Positions 55,047 through 63,731 of a DNA stretch of 64,000 nt are shown one piece after another. The stretch is taken from positions 62,001 to 126,000 of the forward strand of contig NZ_JAQUCA010000007.1 of assembly GCF_028686475.1 (NCBI RefSeq), given 5' to 3'. The translations under genes and the position numbers were made by a program. The notes under the pieces are model-generated. The model was given only the letters and a program-made list of their open reading frames with translations. It did not search any database and was not told where the DNA came from. Every line of letters starts with the position of its first letter. Position 1 is the stretch's first letter. The stretch is from Giesbergeria sp. GTDB taxonomy: Bacteria; Pseudomonadota; Gammaproteobacteria; Burkholderiales; Burkholderiaceae_C.

Positions 55047-55632
55047 CTTCAAAATTTTCACCGTATCTTCTGTGATTTGCACGCTGGGCCTATTTTCCAA
55101 TGTGGCACAGGCTCAGGCGAATATGGATCAAGGCGGTCTGTCTGTGCGCGGCGCACCTGCTGTTGCCGCACCTGCGACTGAAGAAAAAAAGCTGCAACAC
55201 TGGGATGCCAGTAAGCCTTTGACAGTTGGTGATATGTCAGAACTCCACCGCGCCAAGCTGACAGAGGAGTTTTTGGTGCAACACGGATTCACATCGGCAC
55301 CTCCGCCTAAACCTGTGCTTACACAGGAAAAAGCAAAGCCACTGCCCAAGCCACCACACATCCTCAAGGTTCACGCTATTTACGGGGCAAAAACCAATTT
55401 GGCTGCTGATGTGGAATTCAACGGTTCGCTCCATACCGTTAAGGATGGATACTCTATTTTTGGTGAAGACATCGCTATCAAATTCTCCAAAGACATGAAT
55501 GGCAAGCTGGCTGCTAATGCCGAAAAGCTACCCGAAAAAAATTGCAAACCTCGTAAAAAGGTTTCTTGCGAATCTAAAAAACTAGGTTCAATTCCATTGG
55601 CAACGGATGAAACCGTAGAGTGGAACCGCTGA
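55036..55632 (+). CDS. pilP: PilP-like pilus assembly protein
   Basis: A 198-residue protein starting at ATG 55036 (MKNNFKIF), with a signal peptide to AQA-QA. A Pro/Lys linker precedes a C-terminal beta domain (HILKVHAIYGAKTNLAADVEFNG) with two Cys near the end. Family PilP of R64-type pili, a periplasmic link. Confidence 0.8.
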   Translation: MKNNFKIFTVSSVICTLGLFSNVAQAQANMDQGGLSVRGAPAVAAPATEEKKLQHWDASKPLTVGDMSELHRAKLTEEFLVQHGFTSAPPPKPVLTQEKAKPLPKPPHILKVHAIYGAKTNLAADVEFNGSLHTVKDGYSIFGEDIAIKFSKDMNGKLAANAEKLPEKNCKPRKKVSCESKKLGSIPLATDETVEWNR

Positions 55633-55643
55633 AAGGAATTCTC

Positions 55644-57512
55644 ATGGATTTGGTTAATTTATTTAGAAAAAAAAACAAAGAACAAGAAGAAGAAAGTGAA
55701 GTAAAAAAGCCATCCTCATCGGAGCGCCAAGTCTCAAAAGCTCAGGGAAATAAACGATTTCGCATCGATGGAAACGATGAAATCTATGAGCGGCGATCTG
55801 AAGGGGATGGTGATGGCGAGGAATCCCCTGCGCTGAATGTTATTCAAAAAATGGGGGAATTTCCTCCCCACAAAGATGTTTTAACGCATCCAAATTCCAG
55901 TAATGTGGGGTTGCGTATTCCATTAAAAATGGAAGATAGCATTATTGCGATCAAGCTAGATGCTACTCGTGCCCGCATCGTCTATGACCCAGAATTTACA
56001 GATCAGGTTCTTCCGTATGTTGCCACGATTCAATCGGCGCTAAGTGAAGTTGGCTTATCTACAGGTGGCCCACCGCTTTATGCAGTAAGCAGCATTATTC
56101 GCGCAGTTCGACTCAATGCCGACCAAAACACTGGAGCGAACAAGTCTGCTGTTGGTTCTAAATCCGATGGTGCAAAACTGTTTCGAGAGTGGATTCAGAT
56201 TGCCAAAGAAGAAAAAGCCACCGACGTGCATATTCGGATTTTGGATGGCGGGCAGGCGGAAGTGATGATGCGCGTCGATGGGGAGCTTGAGCCTATTAGC
56301 GGTGCAGACCGGGGATTGTTTACTGCACGCGATGCGCTTAACGCAATGAAAAGTGCCTATGAAGTGCTTTCGGATCGCCATAGCAACAACATGGGCACTT
56401 TCAGCGAGGCAAGCACGCTGTCGTCCATGATTGATGCGGCCTTGGGTATCCCGAATGTCCGTTTGCGCTTTGCGTCGCTGCGCGGTTTGTATGGCCCTAA
56501 AGCTGTGGTGCGTCTGCTCTCGTCAAATGCCGGTGGCAAGGTGATGTCATTTGCTGAAATGGGCTTTGCACCTAGCCATGTCGAAATGTTTGAGCGTGCC
56601 CAACGCTTAGATGCGGGTGCCATTGGGCAAATGGGGGTGACAGGCTCTGGAAAAACCACTGCGGCCAAAACCTTCATCGAAACCCATCCCAAGTATGGCA
56701 GCGCTGCTTTTTACCAAGTGGCTGACCCGATTGAATACCCGATTTCGCAGATGCACCAGATTTATGTGCAGCGCAATCTAATGACTCTGAATGAGGCAGG
56801 AAAAAAAGACCCCTACAGCGAAGTGATCGAAGCCTTGCTACGCAACGACCCCGATTTGGTGGATGTGGGGGAGGTGCGTGATTTACTCAGTGCGCGGGCT
56901 ATGGCCAACATTGCCAAGTCAGGCCACTTGTCCATGTTCACGCTGCACGTCGATTCCGTGGCGGGCGCTATCAACCGCCTAACCGACCCCAAAGTTGGTC
57001 TGACCCGAGAAGAACTCACGGGCGGCAAGATGATTGGCCTGCTGGACTACCAAGCCCTCGTGCCTTTGCTCTGCCCGCATTGCTCCCAAACCAAAAATGA
57101 ACTCATTTTCGATTTGAAGCGTAACGGTGACCCCAATTCTGAACGTGAGGAGCGATACGTCACCTATTTGGTGGACGTAATGAGCAAAAGATTCGGTTTA
57201 GACCCCAACATTCTACGCTGGCGAAATCAAAATGGCTGCGATCATTGTCGAAAGCGCGGCACAAAAGGGTTGACTATTTGTGCTGAGGTTTTGATGCCGG
57301 ATGACGAATGGCTCGATTTCAGTGCTGAAAATAAAGACCGTGATGCTATTCGACGCTGGCGACACAATTACTCCGACCGGAACCCTGTATCCGAAAACAT
57401 GAATGGAAAACTCGTGATTGAACATGCTCTCTACAAGGCCCATGTGGGTTTGATTGACCCTCGCAGTGTGGAGCGGTTCGGTCAATTGGAGTCTTTGGAG
57501 CTTCTAAAGTGA
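55644..57512 (+). CDS. pilQ: PilQ-like pilus assembly ATPase (GspE type)
   Basis: A 622-residue protein with AAGGAA before ATG 55644. Acidic, disordered N-terminus; Walker A MGVTGSGKTT (about residue 331), Asp box NDPDLVDVGEVRD (about 400), His box FTLHVDS (about 435) and a Cys pair region (CPHC...CDHC, about 480-540) for zinc. It drives pilin polymerisation. It overlaps pilR by 4 bases. Confidence 0.9.
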   Translation: MDLVNLFRKKNKEQEEESEVKKPSSSERQVSKAQGNKRFRIDGNDEIYERRSEGDGDGEESPALNVIQKMGEFPPHKDVLTHPNSSNVGLRIPLKMEDSIIAIKLDATRARIVYDPEFTDQVLPYVATIQSALSEVGLSTGGPPLYAVSSIIRAVRLNADQNTGANKSAVGSKSDGAKLFREWIQIAKEEKATDVHIRILDGGQAEVMMRVDGELEPISGADRGLFTARDALNAMKSAYEVLSDRHSNNMGTFSEASTLSSMIDAALGIPNVRLRFASLRGLYGPKAVVRLLSSNAGGKVMSFAEMGFAPSHVEMFERAQRLDAGAIGQMGVTGSGKTTAAKTFIETHPKYGSAAFYQVADPIEYPISQMHQIYVQRNLMTLNEAGKKDPYSEVIEALLRNDPDLVDVGEVRDLLSARAMANIAKSGHLSMFTLHVDSVAGAINRLTDPKVGLTREELTGGKMIGLLDYQALVPLLCPHCSQTKNELIFDLKRNGDPNSEREERYVTYLVDVMSKRFGLDPNILRWRNQNGCDHCRKRGTKGLTICAEVLMPDDEWLDFSAENKDRDAIRRWRHNYSDRNPVSENMNGKLVIEHALYKAHVGLIDPRSVERFGQLESLELLK

Positions 57513-58705
57513 GTCTGTTAAAAGACTTTCAGCAGTGGCTTAACCTGGGAGCCAACGGCTTCTGGGGCCAGCGTGCAGATATGTACCGGGATATTGCCCG
57601 TTCTATCGAAGGTAAGGAGCTTTTCCGAGACTTCGTAGAAGGTGAATTGACCATCGCGGTATCCAAAAGAACGCAGAACAAAGTGCGCGCCAAAGGCTTG
57701 ATGCACATGCGTGCCCTCCTAGATGCAGGAGGATTGTCGCTGGCAGACATATTGATTGCCACGATGCCGAAGAAAGACCACATGGCCTTGGGTATTTTGC
57801 GTAAAAGCAATGAACCCATTGAGGCACTGAATAATTTGGCGAAAAACGTCGATGAACAAAAGGCCATGACCAAACTGGTCATGAAATCCTTAATTTCACC
57901 GATCACTTTGATACCTGTGGGCTTCATTTTTGCCTACGTCCTTGCTACGGTAGCCATTCCCGAGTTTGTTAAAACTGCACCGCCAGAAATTTGGACTGGC
58001 TTCAACTATGTGGTGCGCGTTACTGCTGAAGCGTTTCAAGCCTATGGATTAATAACCTTTGCAGCATTGTCTGCCTTCACTGGTTGGCTGCTCATTTGGG
58101 GCTTACCCAACTTGACAGCGAACTGGCGGTTTGTAGCGGAAAGTGCTACTGGCAAAGAGCGCCTGATGTGGAATTTGATGTTCCCATTTCGCCCTGTGCT
58201 TCAAATGTACCGTGATATTCAGGGTACTCGCTTTCTGTCTGACCTTTCATTTTTGCTCAAATCTGGCATGTTGCTCCAAGATGCCCTTGAAACAATGATG
58301 AAAGATGCAACCCCTTGGATGCGTAAGCATTTGATGATGATTCTTGGGCACTTGCAGAAATATCCAGGTGATCACATTGGTGCATTCAGTCAGGGCGTGC
58401 TATCCCAGTTTATCGCAGGCCGTCTGCATAGTGCAGTTCGACGCGATTCCGGTCAATTCTCGAATGTGTTGGTAGATATTGGTAGCAAAGGTCAAGCCGA
58501 TGCACAAGCTGCTTTGGGTGCCAGTGCATCTCGGTTTAGTGCTATTTTGCTCGTTAGCGTTATGAGCATCATTATTTTCTTTTATGGAGGCCAAGCAGCT
58601 ATTATTAAATCAATTGAAGAAGCCAATAGTCCATCGGCTGTGACAAAGCGTGAAGCTGCACGCCAGCGTCAGCAGCAAAAAATGCAGGCAGATGCTAATA
58701 AATAG
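57509..58705 (+). CDS. pilR: PilR-like inner-membrane platform protein (GspF type)
   Basis: A 398-residue protein with a GTG start in GTGA overlap with pilQ. Two T2SSF-like halves, with membrane helices at about residues 135-155, 180-200 and 350-372 (FSAILLVSVMSIIIFFYGG). It anchors the ATPase at the inner membrane. Confidence 0.9.
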   Translation: MSLLKDFQQWLNLGANGFWGQRADMYRDIARSIEGKELFRDFVEGELTIAVSKRTQNKVRAKGLMHMRALLDAGGLSLADILIATMPKKDHMALGILRKSNEPIEALNNLAKNVDEQKAMTKLVMKSLISPITLIPVGFIFAYVLATVAIPEFVKTAPPEIWTGFNYVVRVTAEAFQAYGLITFAALSAFTGWLLIWGLPNLTANWRFVAESATGKERLMWNLMFPFRPVLQMYRDIQGTRFLSDLSFLLKSGMLLQDALETMMKDATPWMRKHLMMILGHLQKYPGDHIGAFSQGVLSQFIAGRLHSAVRRDSGQFSNVLVDIGSKGQADAQAALGASASRFSAILLVSVMSIIIFFYGGQAAIIKSIEEANSPSAVTKREAARQRQQQKMQADANK

Positions 58706-58779
58706 TACCTAGCTGGAAAATCAGGGAATTTTCCCTTAATCAAAATTTTTATGTGTGTGTTAAAAAGGAGTTTTGTAAA

Positions 58780-59388
58780 ATGATGAACATTTTTTCTTTA
58801 TCCCGCCAGTTGGATCGTCGCGCCAAGCGAACCGCTCAACGAATGGTGCAGCGTGCTTGGCAGAAGGGTCAGAATGGCTTTTTGAGCTTGGAATTGGGTT
58901 TGGTGCTGCTGGTGGTTGCTGGTGCGATTGTGGCTGGTGTCTTGTCTTACCGCGACAACCTCCGAAAAACATCCATCAACAACAATACCCAGCAAATTTC
59001 CAGCATTGCCGCCAACCTGCGCTCGAAATATGGTCAGTCGAATATGTACGGCAGCGTGACAACTGCATTGGCTGTACGCTCGCAGGCAATTCCTGAATTT
59101 CTGCGCGACGGTACTAATGCAACTGCAAGCAATAGCTTCGGCGGTGCTATTACTGTCACTCCAGTGACTCTGACAGGTGCGAATGATAGCGTTCAGTTGG
59201 TCTGGCCCAACGTGCCTGCTAATCAATGCTCTGACATTGTGACCAACGTCCAGCGTGAAATGCGCCAGATTACCGTGGGCACCACAAGCGTCAAGGCCAA
59301 TAATGGTCAGATCAACTTGACTGCGCTGGAAACCGCCTGTGAGGCTTCGACAGCAGCGACTCTGAACTTTTGGATCGGTCGCTCTTAA
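58780..59388 (+). CDS. pilS: PilS-like major type IVb prepilin
   Basis: A 202-residue protein. After a ~35-residue basic leader comes the prepilin peptidase site QNG-FLSLELGLVLLVVAGAIVA, with Glu at position +5 and a hydrophobic stem. Two Cys in the C-terminal half could form the pilin loop. AAGGAG precedes the ATG. No prepilin peptidase (PilU) is seen in the window. Confidence 0.85.
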   Translation: MMNIFSLSRQLDRRAKRTAQRMVQRAWQKGQNGFLSLELGLVLLVVAGAIVAGVLSYRDNLRKTSINNNTQQISSIAANLRSKYGQSNMYGSVTTALAVRSQAIPEFLRDGTNATASNSFGGAITVTPVTLTGANDSVQLVWPNVPANQCSDIVTNVQREMRQITVGTTSVKANNGQINLTALETACEASTAATLNFWIGRS

Positions 59389-59398
59389 TTGCGTGAAA

Positions 59399-59436
59399 CC
59401 TGTTCTTCCTGGTTCATTATCAGGAAGAACATTTTA
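59399..59436 (+). terminator. Terminator after pilS
   Basis: TGTTCTTCCTG...CAGGAAGAACA followed by TTTTATT. It could reduce read-through so that pilS is in excess of the next genes. Confidence 0.75.
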
Positions 59437-59466
59437 TTAAAAATTCCATATACACCCCTATTCGTC

Positions 59467-60579
59467 ATGAAAAACCAAAACCTGTTCCGTATTTCCGCCA
59501 GCGCCGTTATGTTTTCTCTGCTTGCCGCATGTGGCGGCGGTGGTGGGGACGAAGGCCCAGAAAACACTATCGTTAAGCATGATGTTATGGGCGTAGATGC
59601 ACCAAAATCAATCAGCGCGCAGGCCGGAAAAACCATCCCCCTTTTCGCATCCGCTGAAACCTTTGGCCCCAAAATTGCATCTATCGCTTGGGCCGCACAA
59701 GCTGCCAGTTCCGATGCCAGCGGTAGCATTTCTATTGCCGACTCCAATTGCGGTAGCGCTGAGACATCTTCGCGCGAAGTTCCGGGCCGTACAGGGTTTT
59801 TCGTTGACACGGTAAGCTGCTCGACTGATGCTATCATTCCTGCTAATGCCAAAGGCGTATTCAATATTTCTAGCATTATTACCGCTACCGACGGCAGCCA
59901 GCGTTCAGAAAATTTCTCACTCAATGTCATTCCTGTAACATCTATGCTCGATGTTGCTGTGACAGCTAAAGCACTTGATCCAGTAGTTTTAGCACAGCCT
60001 ATTCGACTGAATGCTGTATCTTCTATTCAGGGTGTTGCGCCAACTACCAGTGTGAATACCACTTATGAATGGAGTGTTTTGTATTCTCCCGATAACGCTG
60101 AAGCGACATTACAGCGTGGTGCAGTCTTGGGCAATACATCCGAAGTGGGTGTCTTGCTCACCCAACCCGGCAAGTATGTTTTTGCCGTCAAAACCAGAGT
60201 CGATGATGGCCTGAAAGCTGTCACCAAAACCAATTATGTCTCTCTCGTGGCAGATGACTATCCAACCGCAAGTCCAATTGGATTTGCCCTGAATGCTGAA
60301 GCTGAACAGTCTTCTGTGCTGGTGGGTTCGCCAGCTCGTTTAGTCGCAATTCCCCATGCGCCATCTGGTATCCAAATTGATTCATTTGAATATAAATGGA
60401 CGCAAATTGGAGCTACCACGGCTGTTATTCACGCGAATAATGGGCGCTCCGTCATCATTACTTCACCTGTTGAAGGTGATTTAATGTTCTCTGTGGAAGT
60501 CACTGCTAAATCTGGCGGTTACAGTGAGAAGAAAACAGCCCTTGTCACTTTGCGGGTCAACTCTGCGACAGCCAACTAA
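59467..60579 (+). CDS. Lipoprotein with Ig/PKD-like domains
   Basis: A 370-residue protein with lipobox LLAACGGGGGD (Cys about 21). Two or three beta-sandwich-like repeats follow (SISAQAGKTIPLFASAETFG; VLAQPIRLNAVSS; VLVGSPARLVAIP), as in PKD/Ig-fold surface proteins. Position between pilS and pilV suggests a pilus accessory or adhesin. R64 itself has no equivalent that I recall. Confidence 0.65.
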   Translation: MKNQNLFRISASAVMFSLLAACGGGGGDEGPENTIVKHDVMGVDAPKSISAQAGKTIPLFASAETFGPKIASIAWAAQAASSDASGSISIADSNCGSAETSSREVPGRTGFFVDTVSCSTDAIIPANAKGVFNISSIITATDGSQRSENFSLNVIPVTSMLDVAVTAKALDPVVLAQPIRLNAVSSIQGVAPTTSVNTTYEWSVLYSPDNAEATLQRGAVLGNTSEVGVLLTQPGKYVFAVKTRVDDGLKAVTKTNYVSLVADDYPTASPIGFALNAEAEQSSVLVGSPARLVAIPHAPSGIQIDSFEYKWTQIGATTAVIHANNGRSVIITSPVEGDLMFSVEVTAKSGGYSEKKTALVTLRVNSATAN

Positions 60580-60602
60580 AAGCAGTATTGGGCTATAACC
60601 CA

Positions 60603-60633
60603 CGCCCTAGTTAAAAGCTGGGGCGTTTTTTTT
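60603..60633 (+). terminator. Terminator-like hairpin before pilV
   Basis: CGCCCTAG...CTGGGGCG followed by eight T's, just before the pilV ribosome binding site. It would lower pilV expression relative to pilS. Confidence 0.7.
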
Positions 60634-60643
60634 GGAGCGAGTA

Positions 60644-61891
60644 ATGCGTAGAAAACCAATAACTAAGCGGCAGCAACAAAAAGGCTGGCTGATGATGACA
60701 GCCTCATTTGCATTGATTATCACGTCTATTGTCTCGCTCTATACCTTTCGGGAGCAAGCACGCAAAGAGATGGGTGAACGCGCCGAAGTTCAGGCAGATG
60801 CTATTTCAGCTATTCGCACCGCAGCCGAAATTTTGGTGTTTGAACATTATGTTGATTACCAAGAAGGCGTGCCTATTACCCGTGGTGGCGTTACGCTTTC
60901 GTTTGGGAATGCACCCGGACAAGCACTCCAGCCTACGGTTGCACAGCTTCGCCAGATGAATTTGGGAATCGAAGGTGCTTCCGATGTTGGCAGCTATAAA
61001 TCCTTGACCGAAGGTGGTTACAGCATCACCATCAATCGCACGCCAGCGGGCTGTGAAGCCTCTCCTTCCGGGGTTGATTGCAACATCTCAGGGCTGGTTT
61101 GCACCGACAGACCAGTGCGAGATTATAGTGCGCCAGCTGGCGAAGTCGATTCGTTTGGCATCGGTAAAATGCTTGCGCGCATTGGTGGCAATGCCGGTGC
61201 AAGTATGTTGGGTGGAGCGGGAGAAATTGTTAGCACCGGCGCGAGCTGGACGGCCCCTAATCCGATTGCTGGCGCACCAGAAGGCATTGTTTGTGCCCGC
61301 TTTGGCTTCGGTGTCGCTGAATACTGGAACTTCTTGCGTGTGCGCGATAGCCGCGATCCCAACTTCATGAACGATGTCACGCTCAAGGGCGGCCTGCATG
61401 TGAAGTCCACGGCGGCCTATGGCGGCGCTTGCGCTACGGATGGCATGGCGATGTGGGGTAATTTCGAGGGCAACTCGGTTTGGCTTCAGTGCAAGGCTGG
61501 AAGATGGGAACCAGGCAACGGCCTGACCTACAAAACCGAAGGGTCTGCCTGCGCGCAGGACAGGGACTTTGCCATTACAACTGACAATATCGCTCTCGTC
61601 TGCTCTAACGGTAAGTGGGTGTCGCAAGCCCGTGCCGGGTTGCGAACTGCTGCTTATTACCAAAATAATTCCGCTGTACCTATTCCCGCCTGCACTGCGG
61701 GCCTTACACCTTCTGCGGTGGTGTCTGCCGTTTCCGCCAGCAACATCATTGGCTCTAACAATCCCGGCAACAACACAGGCAGCTTTCAAGCCACCATCAA
61801 TTCCGCATGGCGGGTGTCGATTGTGGGGTCTGGTGGGCAACCCGCTGGTTCAAACGCAATGGCGTTGATCATGACTTTCTGTAACCCATAG
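60644..61891 (+). CDS. pilV: PilV-like minor pilin/adhesin
   Basis: A 415-residue protein. The N-terminal KGWLMMTASFALIITSIVSLY is prepilin-like but has Thr where Glu is expected at position +5. A long Gly-rich middle and a C-terminal shufflon-type region (MWGNFEGNSVWLQCKAGRWEPG, then many Cys) fit PilV. No shufflon repeats or recombinase are seen, so the tail appears fixed. Confidence 0.75.
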   Translation: MRRKPITKRQQQKGWLMMTASFALIITSIVSLYTFREQARKEMGERAEVQADAISAIRTAAEILVFEHYVDYQEGVPITRGGVTLSFGNAPGQALQPTVAQLRQMNLGIEGASDVGSYKSLTEGGYSITINRTPAGCEASPSGVDCNISGLVCTDRPVRDYSAPAGEVDSFGIGKMLARIGGNAGASMLGGAGEIVSTGASWTAPNPIAGAPEGIVCARFGFGVAEYWNFLRVRDSRDPNFMNDVTLKGGLHVKSTAAYGGACATDGMAMWGNFEGNSVWLQCKAGRWEPGNGLTYKTEGSACAQDRDFAITTDNIALVCSNGKWVSQARAGLRTAAYYQNNSAVPIPACTAGLTPSAVVSAVSASNIIGSNNPGNNTGSFQATINSAWRVSIVGSGGQPAGSNAMALIMTFCNP

Positions 61892-61915
61892 GTGCAGGCA
61901 AATTTTCCAGCTACG

Positions 61916-61935
61916 ACCGGCCAAATTTGGCCGGT
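61916..61935 (+). terminator. 20-bp palindrome, copy 13, terminator
   Basis: 24 bases after pilV, followed by CTTTTTTTGC; it ends the pilus operon and faces the end of the minus-strand Rpn gene. Confidence 0.85.
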
Positions 61936-61944
61936 CTTTTTTTG

Positions 61945-62913
61945 CTACTTCGCTGGTGCAGCAAACACTTCCGCCAAGGTGGTGGCGGCAAGGAAGCGAT
62001 CCGTCCATGCCTCCAGTTGCGTTGTGCTGGCCCCTTCGATGGTGGCAATCGTTTCCTGCGAGAGCGGGCCAAAGCGGGCGACAAGCAAGCGTTGCAGAAT
62101 GCGCGCTTCGCCCTCTTTACGGCCCTCTTTGCGGCCTTCTTGACGGCCTTTTTGCTCAGATTGATGCGCCCATTCCTCAAAACGTGCTGCAAGTGTCATT
62201 TTTAACTCCTTCAAATCTTGTACCTTGGGCAGTGCCAGATCGTTTTTGCTTTGGCGCAGTAGCACCGCCCTGATCCAGATGGCAAAAATCCGCATCAGTT
62301 CTGGATTGTCAGCCAGCCATACATTGAGCAGATCGATCAACTCCAGCACCGCCGCTTGGTTGTCTGGGCGTTGCAAGCGCATCACGGCGGCCACCAGATT
62401 GTGCATCGTGGCCAAGTGCGCCTGAGTGTATTGGTTTTCTGCAATCAGCAGGTACTCCATGCTGGGCAAGAACTGCGCTACCAAGCCTGGCACTTTTGGA
62501 ATCAAGTCGGCAATGTTTGTCGCTGCTGTCCATCGAGCATCGCCGTTGTAGAGGACGATGGGCAGGACGGGCGGCAGCTTGCGATGCGGCAGCACCTGCT
62601 TGGCCTTGATCAAATCTTGGTACAGCAGCCCGACGTAGCTCATCATGCGTACTGCCATCCACGGATCAACCTTGCTTTGGAACTCGATCAGGATATACAG
62701 GTACACCCACTCTGGCCCCACCTTGACGCGCCACACCACGTCGTCGGTACGGTGGCGCAAGTCGTCGGTAACGTAGCTACCGGGCATCTTTTCCAGCGTG
62801 CTGTAGTCGAGGCTGTGCAGCCATTCGTCGGGGATGAAGCCAAGTACCAAGTCGCGCACTAACTCGGGCGAGGAGAACAGTAGCTTGTAGGAGGCATCGT
62901 TGTCTTGGGACAT
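61945..62913 (-). CDS. Rpn/PD-(D/E)XK-family putative transposase-nuclease
   Basis: A 322-residue protein starting MSQDNDASYKLLF; the frame extends upstream through the palindrome without initiation signals. YLYILIEFQSKVDPWMAVRMM is the nuclease core of the Rpn family (recombination-promoting nuclease). The C-terminal end has the repeated KGRQEGRKEGRKEGEARIL typical of the family. Such genes are often multi-copy. Confidence 0.85.
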   Translation of the reverse strand: MSQDNDASYKLLFSSPELVRDLVLGFIPDEWLHSLDYSTLEKMPGSYVTDDLRHRTDDVVWRVKVGPEWVYLYILIEFQSKVDPWMAVRMMSYVGLLYQDLIKAKQVLPHRKLPPVLPIVLYNGDARWTAATNIADLIPKVPGLVAQFLPSMEYLLIAENQYTQAHLATMHNLVAAVMRLQRPDNQAAVLELIDLLNVWLADNPELMRIFAIWIRAVLLRQSKNDLALPKVQDLKELKMTLAARFEEWAHQSEQKGRQEGRKEGRKEGEARILQRLLVARFGPLSQETIATIEGASTTQLEAWTDRFLAATTLAEVFAAPAK

Positions 62914-62944
62914 GGCTCGAATTGTAGATGGGCCATAGAAAAAA

Positions 62945-62964
62945 ACCGGCCAAATTTGGCCGGT
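62945..62964 (-). terminator. 20-bp palindrome, copy 14
   Basis: Preceded by six A's, so it reads as a minus-strand terminator for the gene fragment at 62987. It is part of a ~150-base duplication with copy 15. Confidence 0.75.
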
Positions 62965-62986
62965 CGTGTGGTAAAGCAATGCTCAA

Positions 62987-63097
62987 TCAGTTCTCAGCAA
63001 TCTCCCCTTCCCCCACCGTCCGCCATGTGCAGTTCTTCTCGAACGGCACGCCGTTGTTTTTGCCCTTCAGAACGCTGGTGTAGGTCGGGAGTAGCAT
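62987..63097 (-). pseudogene. Duplicated C-terminal gene fragment
   Basis: 36 codons (from MLLPTYTSVLKGKNN to the stop) nearly match the last ~33 codons of the gene at 63732. The duplicated block also includes the palindrome on its left. No 5' part is present. Confidence 0.65.
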
Positions 63098-63118
63098 GGT
63101 GCAATCCATCAAAGTACC

Positions 63119-63133
63119 TTGATAAATTATCAA
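63119..63133. promoter_or_regulatory. Inverted repeat before the second higBA-like pair
   Basis: TTGATAAATTATCAA is a perfect inverted repeat around a central base; a second half-site TTGATAATTGA follows at 63140-63150, just before the start at 63155. A likely antitoxin operator. Confidence 0.55.
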
Positions 63134-63154
63134 AATAGATTGATAATTGACCCC

Positions 63155-63358
63155 ATGAAAGAACTCAAGCCCATGCCCACAGTGGGCGCGGGTGCGTATG
63201 AAATTCGGATCAAAGCGAGTGGTCAATGGCGCGTAATCTATGTGGCCAAGCACGCTGATGCGGTGTACGTGCTGCACTGCTTTCACAAAACCACCCCTAA
63301 GACAGCCAAAAGTGATATTGATCTGGCGGCGAAACGTTACAAATTGATGGAGGCTTGA
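63155..63358 (+). CDS. Truncated HigB/Gp49-like toxin
   Basis: A 67-residue protein aligned with residues about 46-115 of the 36443 toxin (GAYEIRIKASGQWRVIYVAKHADAVYVLHCFHKTT). The N-terminal ~45 residues are absent and replaced by the duplicated block and operator. The central fold remains, so residual activity is possible but not expected. It is followed three bases later by an intact antitoxin gene. Confidence 0.7.
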   Translation: MKELKPMPTVGAGAYEIRIKASGQWRVIYVAKHADAVYVLHCFHKTTPKTAKSDIDLAAKRYKLMEA

Positions 63359-63361
63359 ATC

Positions 63362-63673
63362 GTGGTCAAAAAGGCAACCCCCACCCCTATACCCGATGGC
63401 GCAATCACCGCCAGCAGCGGCAATGTGTTTATCGATCTAGGCTTTGCACCTGGTGAAGCTGCGGTGATGGCGTTGCGTGCCGACTTGATGGGCCGCCTGC
63501 GTCTGATGGTGCGGGAAGAAGGCTGGACGCAAGCGCAAACAGCAGAGCGCTTTGGCATCGCCCAAAGTCGAGTGAGTGATTTGCTACGCGGCAAGTGGGA
63601 CAAGTTCAGCTTGGATATGCTCATTACGCTGGCAGCCCGTGCTGGGCGCAAAGTGAAATTGGCTGTGGCTTGA
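63362..63673 (+). CDS. HigA-like XRE antitoxin, second copy
   Basis: A 103-residue protein with a GTG start. AITASSGNVFIDLGFAPGEAAVMALRADLM at the N-terminus and TQAQTAERFGIAQSRVSDLLRGKW in the helix-turn-helix parallel the 36790 antitoxin. The gene looks intact although its toxin is cut. Confidence 0.8.
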   Translation: MVKKATPTPIPDGAITASSGNVFIDLGFAPGEAAVMALRADLMGRLRLMVREEGWTQAQTAERFGIAQSRVSDLLRGKWDKFSLDMLITLAARAGRKVKLAVA

Positions 63674-63689
63674 GGGGCCGCCAAAAAAG

Positions 63690-63709
63690 ACCGGCCAAAT
63701 TTGGCCGGT
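63690..63709 (-). terminator. 20-bp palindrome, copy 15
   Basis: Preceded by AAAAAAG; it is a minus-strand terminator for the partial gene at 63732. The bases after it repeat those after copy 14. Confidence 0.75.
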
Positions 63710-63731
63710 CGTGTGGTAAAGCAATGCTCAA

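Noticed and set aside
58380..61891. Search for shufflon (sfx) inverted repeats at the pilV end
   Set aside because: No repeated inverted segments found; only the 20-bp palindrome follows the gene.
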